From positions 124,001 through 188,000 of the forward strand of contig NZ_PJBJ01000030.1 of the NCBI RefSeq assembly GCF_002836475.1: 64,000 nucleotides of DNA. The letters run 5' to 3'. Below the pieces are notes generated by a model that saw only the letters and a list, made by a program, of their open reading frames with translations, searched no databases and had not been told where the DNA came from. Below, piece after piece: positions 57,351 through 64,000 of this stretch. A program made the position numbers and the translations under genes. Numbering within the stretch: the stretch's first letter is position 1; each line of letters starts with the position of its first letter. Source of the DNA: Flavobacterium sp. ALD4 (GTDB taxonomy: Bacteria > Bacteroidota > Bacteroidia > Flavobacteriales > Flavobacteriaceae).

Positions 57351-58781
57351 CTACCTATCAGCATTAACTGATTCATCAATCAAGTCATTAGCGTCTATTT
57401 CAGCTTGCGGAATTTTCAAAAAGAACCTTTTGTCATCAGCAGTCAAACTAGATTCGCCTTTAACTCTTTGGTTACCCGTCCTAGTAATACCTCTTCTTAG
57501 ACGTTTAGCGTCAAACCACTCTACACCACTTTCTAAATATAATTCTTTTCTTCTTTCAACTAAAATTTCCTCAAGTAGAGCAGCACCAGTATTAACTGAT
57601 TTCAAAGCATTTATATCTCTATTCTTTTGCAAGGTGTAAAGCAAGTTATGAGCTCCAACTGCGTCCTGCAATCTATATTTCGACTCCGCCTCAATTAATA
57701 TCATCTCAGGTGTACGTATGATAGAATGATCGGCATCAAAAGTAAACTGAAATTTATTAGTTATCCAGTAACGATAATCAGATAAATCAGTGATTGAGCT
57801 ACTCTTCTTTTGAAAAACGGCTCTTACATCTGTTGCAGAAAATAAGTTTACGAAATCTACGTTAATATATGTTGCCGAATAAGACACCGTCAAATGATCT
57901 GTTCCTGCATGCGGCCAACCCCAGTAGTAACTACTTTGATCTGAACTTTGTGCACTTCCCCAAATCCATTCTACATTTGAATAATCATTAAATCCTAAAC
58001 TGTAAGCTGATGCATTTAATACTGCCGTTGGATTACCTCCATAAGCGGCTTTAGCTGCAGCTTCAGCACCTGCCCAGTTACCCATAACCTGATATACTTG
58101 AGCTAGGATCCCATTAGCTACGCTTCTATTAATGTAAGATTTACCTAATCGTGAACTTGTTAGACCATCAACCGCTTTAGTCATATCATCAACAATCAAA
58201 GCATAAACATCTTTTACTGTAGACATTCCGTTTCCTGTAAGAGACAAACTAGTGTAAATTGGTGGTGCAGGGTAATTCAAATCAAAAGAATACGTAGGAG
58301 CAAACTCCATCACTAATTGATGATAAAAGAATCCTCTCAAAGCATAGCCATATGCCATTAATTCTTTTTTATCACTAGCAGATAATGAACTAGCCTCAAC
58401 ACCGTTTATTAAAGTATTTGCTTGGTTTATCATATAATACGAGTAATCCCAAGTAAAATTAACTCTTCTATAAGTTGGCTCACGATTGTCATTTTGATAA
58501 TCAAAATTAAACCACGAAGGTTTAGTCATCGCATCATTCCCCTTCATTGATCGAGCATAGAAAATGGAGTTCAATCCAGCAGAGTCAACGTTAGTAAATT
58601 GCCCTCTAAAACGACGCATTATCCCTGAAATAAATGCTTCTACACCTGTTCTTGAAGTAAAAACTACTGACTCTGAAACCCCATCTGTGGGTTTAGGTTC
58701 GTCAAGAAATTCTTCGCTACAGCCAGCCAACATGACTACCGCCATGAAAGCAAATAAAAATTTTAAAAATATATTTTTCAT
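57351..58781 (-). CDS. SusD/RagB-family outer-membrane lipoprotein
   Basis: 476 residues. A lipoprotein signal ends at VVMLAGCSEEFLDEPKPTDG, so it is anchored to the outer membrane, facing out. SusD-type TPR helices follow (YMINQANTLINGVEASSLSA, AYGYALRGFFYHQLVMEFAP), with C-terminal EILVERRKELYLESGVEWFD and AKRLRRG, the SusD signature. It lids the partner SusC channel and captures the nutrient. It is 17 bases downstream of the SusC gene. The cargo could be a glycan or a peptide; no adjacent enzymes tell which. Confidence 0.94.
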   Translation of the reverse strand: MKNIFLKFLFAFMAVVMLAGCSEEFLDEPKPTDGVSESVVFTSRTGVEAFISGIMRRFRGQFTNVDSAGLNSIFYARSMKGNDAMTKPSWFNFDYQNDNREPTYRRVNFTWDYSYYMINQANTLINGVEASSLSASDKKELMAYGYALRGFFYHQLVMEFAPTYSFDLNYPAPPIYTSLSLTGNGMSTVKDVYALIVDDMTKAVDGLTSSRLGKSYINRSVANGILAQVYQVMGNWAGAEAAAKAAYGGNPTAVLNASAYSLGFNDYSNVEWIWGSAQSSDQSSYYWGWPHAGTDHLTVSYSATYINVDFVNLFSATDVRAVFQKKSSSITDLSDYRYWITNKFQFTFDADHSIIRTPEMILIEAESKYRLQDAVGAHNLLYTLQKNRDINALKSVNTGAALLEEILVERRKELYLESGVEWFDAKRLRRGITRTGNQRVKGESSLTADDKRFFLKIPQAEIDANDLIDESVNADR

Positions 58782-58798
58782 CTTGTCTATTTTTTTTT

Positions 58799-61700
58799 TT
58801 AGAATTCTAAATTAATACCAAAAGACACTATTCTTTGGTTGTATGATCTACTATTGGTATTGCCATCCAAACTTTGTTCAGGATCTATACCCTTATGAGA
58901 TTGCCATGTCAGCAGATTATCTGCTTGCAAATACAATCTTAATCTTGAAAGACTCGTTTTAGCTAATGCATCTTCAGAAAAATTATAACCCAAATTCAGC
59001 GCTTTTAATCTAACGTAGTCATTTTTGAATAAAAAACGTGTTGATTGCGAATTGAAATCATTATTTGCAGTTAAGAACAGAGGCACATCTGTAATGTCAC
59101 CTGGCTGTTGCCAACGGTCTTTTAAATCCTGATGAGCTGACCTCCCAGGCGTTTCAAAACCTGACATTAAACCTGCATAGGTACTATCATAAATATATGA
59201 ACCATAACTAAAGTTCAATAAAATATTTAAATCTAGATTCTTATACTTAAAGAAATTAGTAAGACCACCAACAACATCTGGAATAGATGACTTATCAGCA
59301 TAATATCTAGTAGCTTCAGCAAAACTTTGTGTTGTCTCGCGTTCACCTGTAGCCAAGCCATCTGCCCCTAAAATATCTTTATACCACATTCCGTAACCTG
59401 TCGCTGGATCTACACCTGCCCAATCTCGTATATAAAAATCATATAATGATCTTCCTACTTCCCATTGTTTATCTCCATTGATAAAACTTTTTTGTGAAAG
59501 ACTAGTAAGCTTATTGTTATCCATAGAAAAATTTAGTCCTGTTGTCCATATAAAATTAGGTGTAGCTATATTTCTGGAGTTTAACGAAACTTCCCAACCA
59601 TAATTTTTTAAAGAACCGATATTTGTCAGAATTGCACTATTACCGGTAGAAGCTGGAAGCGGCTTAGCGTAGATCAAGTCTATTGACTCTTTAATATAAT
59701 AATCAACCGAACCATATATCCTATCTCTAAACAAGCCAAATTCTAAGCCAATGTTTGAAGATGCCGTTTTTTCCCAAGTAAGAAAAGGATCAACTGCGCC
59801 ACCTAGCACAACTCCTGTATTACTTAACTCATTAAAGCCTGTGTTGAACAATTGTAAATAAGGAAAATAAGACGCTGTCCTATTGTTTCCTAATTCACCA
59901 TAAGACCCCTTTAATTTAAGATTACTGACTACTGTACTGTTTTGCAAAAATTTCTCTTCAGAGATCAACCAAGAAGCACCTACTGCGTAGAAGCTACCCC
60001 ATCTAACATCTTTGTTGAAACGTGTTGAACCATCTCTTCGAAATGATCCCTCAAAAAAGTATTTCTCACCGTAGTTATAACTTAAACTACCCAAATAACT
60101 AGAAAGTCTTTCTTCTGTCACTGAACCAGAGACGTTAGATGGGGTCGTACTGCCACTTAATACATCTACCCCTGGCAAATAACCTTCTCCTTGCGCTCCT
60201 AAAGCATCTAATTCAAATTTATATGCTTCTTGAATTGCAAGAGCATTAAAATTATGGTTCCCAAAAGATTTAGAATACCTCAACGAGTTAGTAATGTTTG
60301 TACTAGTTGTGAAATCTCTATTTTGAGTAACTCGACCACCCACAGAAGAAGCATATCCTACTTCATTGCTTGCATACACATACGAATCGAAGAGGTATTT
60401 ATCATAAGCTAAATTTGTCTTGAAAATCAAGTCTTTAGCCAAAGTAAATTCTAAATATCCGTTAGCTGTAAAATTATCTCTTTTATTTTTAGTTTTATAA
60501 TTATACAACGATCCAAAAGCATTTTCATTACTTAGTGTAGGACGACTAGCATTCAAAAGCTGACCTGGAGTAGCTCCGTAATCAAATATATTATCTCCAT
60601 TAGCGTCAGTAATTAAATCACCATTTTCTCCTCTTCTGTAAACAGGGTAAATAGATGGTACGGTATAAATCCACTGAATAGCACTTTGAAAACTAGAACC
60701 ACTTTGTGTAGGGAAGTTTTGGCTCGACGTTGAATAAAAGGATGTTATCCCTGCTTTAAACCAGTCGGTTACCTGAGAATCTATACTTAAACGTGTTGTA
60801 ATACGATCAAAATTAGAAGTAACTACATTTCCTTCTTGCCCTAAGTAATTTGCAGAAAAAGCATAGGCAGTTTTTTCGCTACCACCACTTAAACCTAGGG
60901 AGTGCTCTTGCCTAACCGCTGCGTTATTTAACATTAATTCCTCCCAGTTTGTCTCCCATTTTTTTTCTGATGACACTAAGTTACCATTTGCATCTACAGG
61001 AACAGCGTTTACATAAGGATTGTAACCCAACTCACCTACTAGTTGCCTTGAAGCATTTGAACCAGCAAGCTCTGGCGTTTGCCCACCTACATACTGATTT
61101 GCATTTCTCAAACCCTCCCAGCTGTATTTCATATAAGTATCCGAATCTACTAAGCCGTGTAATTTAACAGCATTACCAGCAAATCCTGCTAATGTAGAAA
61201 AAGTTACTCTAGGTGCGGTACCTAGCTTTCCTCTCTTCGTTGTAATAACGATAACACCATTTGATCCTCTAGAGCCGTATAGCGCTGTTGACGACGCATC
61301 TTTCAAAACACTAATAGATTCTATTTGATCAGAACTAATTGTATTTAAGTTCCCATTGAAAGGAGCACCATCTAAAATGATCAAAGGGTCAGCTGCGGCA
61401 TTTATGGACGAAATACCACGAATACGGATTGTAGGGTTTTCACCTGGTTGGCCACCTGCAGCGATAATATTGACACCCGCAACAGTACCTTGTAAGGAAG
61501 TTAACACGCTTGTAGCTTGCTGCTTGCCTAACACTTCTTTACCAATTGTTGCGACGGAGCCAACGATCGACTTTGCCGTTTGCTTACCGTAAGCCACAAC
61601 TACAACTTCATCTAGAAAATTTAACTTTTCCTTTAAAATTACATTAACGACAGAAGAAGCTCCTACTACCACCGTTTTCTCTATCATTCCTGCATAAGAA

Positions 61701-61915
61701 AAGAGTAAAATATCTCCCGCCTTAGCTTGGATCGAAAACTTACCGTCAAAGTCGGTTTGTATACCAGCTTTTGTGCCTTTAACGACAATATTAACACCCG
61801 GTATTGGTCCAGAACTATCTGAAACTACACCTTTAACTACTTTCTCTTGTGCAAAAGAAAATTGCATCGATAACGTTATTAATAACGTTATAAACCATTT
61901 GAATTTTAATCTCAT
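58799..61915 (-). CDS. SusC/RagA-family TonB-dependent transporter
   Basis: 1038 residues. A signal peptide (about 1-22, FSFAQE) is followed by a carboxypeptidase-D-like repeat (VVKGVVSDSSGPIPGVNIVV), a TonB box region with EVVVVAYGKQ, the plug with TIRIRGISSINAAADPLIIL then DGAPF, and SVLKDASSTALYGSRGSNGV, the SusC hallmark. A large beta-barrel ends in RIVSFGINLEF. It imports SusD-captured material by TonB power. With SusD it is a two-gene operon; no hydrolase, sensor or sulfatase genes are next to it. Confidence 0.96.
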   Translation of the reverse strand: MRLKFKWFITLLITLSMQFSFAQEKVVKGVVSDSSGPIPGVNIVVKGTKAGIQTDFDGKFSIQAKAGDILLFSYAGMIEKTVVVGASSVVNVILKEKLNFLDEVVVVAYGKQTAKSIVGSVATIGKEVLGKQQATSVLTSLQGTVAGVNIIAAGGQPGENPTIRIRGISSINAAADPLIILDGAPFNGNLNTISSDQIESISVLKDASSTALYGSRGSNGVIVITTKRGKLGTAPRVTFSTLAGFAGNAVKLHGLVDSDTYMKYSWEGLRNANQYVGGQTPELAGSNASRQLVGELGYNPYVNAVPVDANGNLVSSEKKWETNWEELMLNNAAVRQEHSLGLSGGSEKTAYAFSANYLGQEGNVVTSNFDRITTRLSIDSQVTDWFKAGITSFYSTSSQNFPTQSGSSFQSAIQWIYTVPSIYPVYRRGENGDLITDANGDNIFDYGATPGQLLNASRPTLSNENAFGSLYNYKTKNKRDNFTANGYLEFTLAKDLIFKTNLAYDKYLFDSYVYASNEVGYASSVGGRVTQNRDFTTSTNITNSLRYSKSFGNHNFNALAIQEAYKFELDALGAQGEGYLPGVDVLSGSTTPSNVSGSVTEERLSSYLGSLSYNYGEKYFFEGSFRRDGSTRFNKDVRWGSFYAVGASWLISEEKFLQNSTVVSNLKLKGSYGELGNNRTASYFPYLQLFNTGFNELSNTGVVLGGAVDPFLTWEKTASSNIGLEFGLFRDRIYGSVDYYIKESIDLIYAKPLPASTGNSAILTNIGSLKNYGWEVSLNSRNIATPNFIWTTGLNFSMDNNKLTSLSQKSFINGDKQWEVGRSLYDFYIRDWAGVDPATGYGMWYKDILGADGLATGERETTQSFAEATRYYADKSSIPDVVGGLTNFFKYKNLDLNILLNFSYGSYIYDSTYAGLMSGFETPGRSAHQDLKDRWQQPGDITDVPLFLTANNDFNSQSTRFLFKNDYVRLKALNLGYNFSEDALAKTSLSRLRLYLQADNLLTWQSHKGIDPEQSLDGNTNSRSYNQRIVSFGINLEF

Positions 61916-62372
61916 ATTTAAGTATTTGAATTAGTTACAACAAACTTGAGCTTTTTTTTTCAAAAAAAAAATTAAACAAAGCATAAAGTTTAACATTTTA
62001 ATAACAATAGTATACACACAATAAAAAAACCTCTTTTTCAAACTACCGTCGCTAAAATAGTCTAAACATACTTTCACGTAAAAAGCTCTTACAAAAAAGT
62101 GTCTTTAGCGAAGAAGAATTGGCTACCAAAAAAGTACAAGAGCGATAAAAAAATAATGGTTTGTTTTTACTCCCTAAGAAAACCAATCACAGTATGCTAT
62201 TTAATACACTCACGATATGCATGAATTTAATCAGCAACTCTGCTCTACGTCCATTACATGTAGACAAATTTCAGTTGACCTCAAAATAAGACAAATACAT
62301 TAGTACAATGATATGCCATTAGATTAAAATTATTATCCGCACAGTTTAATCATTTTTCTATAAATTTGCTTT
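61916..62372. other. Intergenic region upstream of susC and rnhB
   Basis: 457 bases between divergent genes. It contains CAAGTTTG on the minus strand (61941-61948, seven of eight matches to the -7 element) for susC, TAAATTTG at 62361 for rnhB, and an inverted pair TCGCTAAA/TTTAGCGA (62049 and 62104). A 31-codon plus-strand tail from about 62056 to 62148 reads somewhat like a protein C-terminus (SVFSEEELATKKVQER) but has no start. Confidence 0.4.
62361..62368 (+). promoter_or_regulatory. -7-like element directly before rnhB
   Basis: TAAATTTG matches TAnnTTTG exactly and ends only four bases before the rnhB ATG. If real, transcription would start at or just after the start codon. Confidence 0.35.
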
Positions 62373-63032
62373 ATGCTTCAACTTTACTTTTCAAAACTCC
62401 TTTTAGAATCCGGAACCGATGAGGCTGGTCGTGGCTGTCTTGCGGGACCTGTTACTGCCGCTGCGGTAATTCTCCCTTCCGACTTTGAGAATACAATCCT
62501 GAATGACAGCAAGCAATTATCCGAAAAAGTAAGAGAGAAATTACGGCCTTTTATCGAAAAGCAAGCCATAACCTTTGCGGTGACTCATCTGGAACCTTTA
62601 GAAATTGACAGCATCAATATCCTGAACGCCTCGATAAAAGCGATGCAGGAATGTGTTTTGAAGCTCAATCCGCAACCCGAGTACATCATAGTGGATGGTA
62701 ACAGTCCTTTTATTCGAAAAAAAGGGATAAAAAACAGTAGTGGAAAAATTTTCACTCCAGCAGAAATCGACATTTTGTCTTCCATTCCGAATACTAGTAT
62801 CATAAAAGGAGACGCTAAATTCATGAGTATTGCTGCCGCGTCTGTTTTGGCAAAAACCTATCGCGACGAATACATGAACCGCATTCATGATGAATTCCCT
62901 ATGTACAACTGGAAAAAAAACAAAGGCTATCCCACCAAAGAACACCGGGAAGCGATAAGAAAATACGGGGTTACAAAATACCACCGAATGAGTTTTCGAT
63001 TATTGCCCGAACAAATGAAGTTGGATTTATAA
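62373..63032 (+). CDS. rnhB: Ribonuclease HII
   Basis: 219 residues. The metal-binding residues are in [16 protein letters not shown] (Asp and Glu at about 16-17), the following Asp is in [10 protein letters not shown] (about 110), and [20 protein letters not shown] (about 150) is the RNase HII signature, as is the C-terminal [14 protein letters not shown]. It cuts the RNA strand of RNA-DNA hybrids and removes misincorporated ribonucleotides. Convergent with lipB. Confidence 0.95.
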   Translation: MLQLYFSKLLLESGTDEAGRGCLAGPVTAAAVILPSDFENTILNDSKQLSEKVREKLRPFIEKQAITFAVTHLEPLEIDSINILNASIKAMQECVLKLNPQPEYIIVDGNSPFIRKKGIKNSSGKIFTPAEIDILSSIPNTSIIKGDAKFMSIAAASVLAKTYRDEYMNRIHDEFPMYNWKKNKGYPTKEHREAIRKYGVTKYHRMSFRLLPEQMKLDL

Positions 63033-63076
63033 TTTCAGATTAGCGATTTTTGATTTGCTTCCCAGTCGCAAAAACT

Positions 63077-63784
63077 CTAGTGAGATTCTTCAAAAGTCGC
63101 TTCAAAAAGACTGGATAAATGTTTTAAGATTTTTTCTTTTACTTCGTCCTCGTCTACTTTTTCAACACCGAGTTCTACGTTTAATGAGGTTACCGCTTTA
63201 CCGCGAATGCCGCAGGGAATGATATTGTCAAAATAACCCAAGTCGGCATTTACGTTTAAGGCAAATCCGTGCATGGTGACCCAACGCGAAGCGCGCACAC
63301 CCAGCGCACAAATTTTTCTGGCAAATGGCGTTCCTACACCTACCCACACCCCCGTTTCGCCTTCACTTCGACCGCATTCTATGCCATACTCTTGTAAGGT
63401 AAGAATAATGGCTTCTTCCAGAAAGCGTAAGTATTTATGAATGTCAGTAAAAAAATTATCTAAGTCGATTATGGGATAACCTACAATTTGTCCTGGTCCA
63501 TGATACGTAATATCCCCACCACGATTGATCTTGTAGAAAGTGGCGCCTTTATCTTCGAGTTGTTTTTCGGACAAAAGTAAATTAGACAAATCGCCGCTTT
63601 TCCCTAAGGTATACACATGCGGATGTTCCACGAACAAAAGATAATTAGGAGTCTCTAAAGTAAGCTCCTCTCTCCTATTCCTAATTTTCAGATCAACGAT
63701 TCCTTTGAACAATTCTTCCTGGTATTCCCAAGTTTCTTTGTAGTCTTTATTTCCTAAATCTTGTAACTGGATTGTTTTGTTCAT
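63077..63784 (-). CDS. lipB: Octanoyltransferase LipB
   Basis: 235 residues. It transfers octanoate from acyl carrier protein to lipoyl domains, the first step of lipoate assembly on 2-oxoacid dehydrogenases and GcvH. The signature RGGDITYHGPGQIVGYPIID is near residue 87; the catalytic Lys is in ARKICALGVRASRWVTMHGF (about 153) and the catalytic Cys in NIIPCGIRGKAVTSL (about 190). No lipA is next to it in the window. It is convergent with rnhB, with 44 bases between the stops. Confidence 0.95.
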   Translation of the reverse strand: MNKTIQLQDLGNKDYKETWEYQEELFKGIVDLKIRNRREELTLETPNYLLFVEHPHVYTLGKSGDLSNLLLSEKQLEDKGATFYKINRGGDITYHGPGQIVGYPIIDLDNFFTDIHKYLRFLEEAIILTLQEYGIECGRSEGETGVWVGVGTPFARKICALGVRASRWVTMHGFALNVNADLGYFDNIIPCGIRGKAVTSLNVELGVEKVDEDEVKEKILKHLSSLFEATFEESH

Positions 63785-63852
63785 TTTTCATCTTTGATTG
63801 GCAAAGTTACAAAGGATTTTATTGACTTAAAATTATAAAACAAGAAAGTCTA

Positions 63853-64000
63853 CTATAAGTCATTTTCTAACACCACTTCAAGCGATGTACTTTCCGGATT
63901 TTGCATAGTGTCGGTCAAAAGTAGTTGCAACGACAGTGATTTCTTGTCGGTACTAATTTTAGCATCCGTATTAGAAACTGATTTTATTTTTCGCGGAAAG
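63853..64000 (-). CDS. C-terminal end of an unidentified protein (partial)
   Basis: The minus strand is open from the window edge to a TAG at 63853, encoding the last 49 residues: basic FPRKIKSVSN, then alternating polar/hydrophobic SLSLQLLLTDTMQN and a closing LEVVLENDL. Composition looks coding. No family can be named from this fragment; the rest lies beyond the window. It would be upstream of lipB on the same strand. Confidence 0.6.
   Translation of the reverse strand, partial: FPRKIKSVSNTDAKISTDKKSLSLQLLLTDTMQNPESTSLEVVLENDL

Noticed and set aside
1..64000. CRISPR arrays, insertion sequences, prophage or defence islands
   Set aside because: No regularly spaced repeats, transposase, phage structural or known defence genes are present. 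The region is core genome.

Overview
The window is a stretch of chromosome from a low-GC member of the Bacteroidota, almost certainly a Flavobacterium or close relative. Support comes from the protein sequences (SusC/SusD pair, DUF2851, DUF3467, PspC-like and Porin_10-type proteins), several exact matches to the Bacteroidota promoter element TAnnTTTG, the near absence of Shine-Dalgarno (SD) sequences, and the gene order tRNA-Thr/tRNA-Tyr/tRNA-Thr/tuf/tRNA-Trp/secE/nusG/rplKAJL/rpoBC. Most of the window is core housekeeping DNA. I see no prophage, insertion sequence, CRISPR array or integrative element.

Layout. 1-5.6 kb: a tandem pair of secreted PepSY-like proteins, then cell-envelope genes on the minus strand (lytic-transglycosylase-like protein, DUF2279 lipoprotein, mltG, a GNAT acetyltransferase, dapF). 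5.7-15 kb: an HtrA/Deg protease, a long GAPDH, an APC permease, an isochorismatase-family hydrolase, a CDGSH iron-sulfur protein, a small unknown protein, a beta-hydroxyacid dehydrogenase and a bacterial PH-domain protein. 15-25 kb, minus strand: a four-LysM NlpC/P60 hydrolase, acnA, acnB, a MoxR ATPase and a SurA-like chaperone. 25.5-29 kb: a GH13 alpha-amylase whose lipoprotein leader is out of frame, prfC and a small secreted protein. 29.3-44.6 kb, minus strand: the information-processing block from rpsU through xer, hpf, the tRNAs, tuf, secE, nusG, four ribosomal proteins and rpoBC to DUF3467. 45.4-57 kb: acyl-CoA dehydrogenase, a helix-hairpin-helix protein, an NSS transporter with a 54-residue partner, a second APC permease, PspC-like, DUF2851, a DEDDh exonuclease, a CBS-domain cysteine/cystathionine synthase and an outer-membrane porin. 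57-64 kb: a SusCD pair, rnhB, lipB and the end of an unidentified gene.

The most interesting signals are small. (1) rpsU (bS21) has an 11-nt match to the anti-Shine-Dalgarno sequence in a genome that otherwise lacks SDs, which fits published bS21 autoregulation in Flavobacterium. A decayed second rpsU lies about 0.4 kb upstream, with both its SD and its start codon destroyed. (2) The alpha-amylase is split from its secretion signal by an apparent loss of one CA dinucleotide. (3) The acnB reading frame extends upstream into a 10-codon segment that is nearly identical to the start of acnA. (4) The NSS transporter is followed by a MetS-like small membrane subunit that is easy to miss. Transcription units are well marked, with about seventeen factor-independent terminator hairpins, several of them bidirectional between convergent genes.
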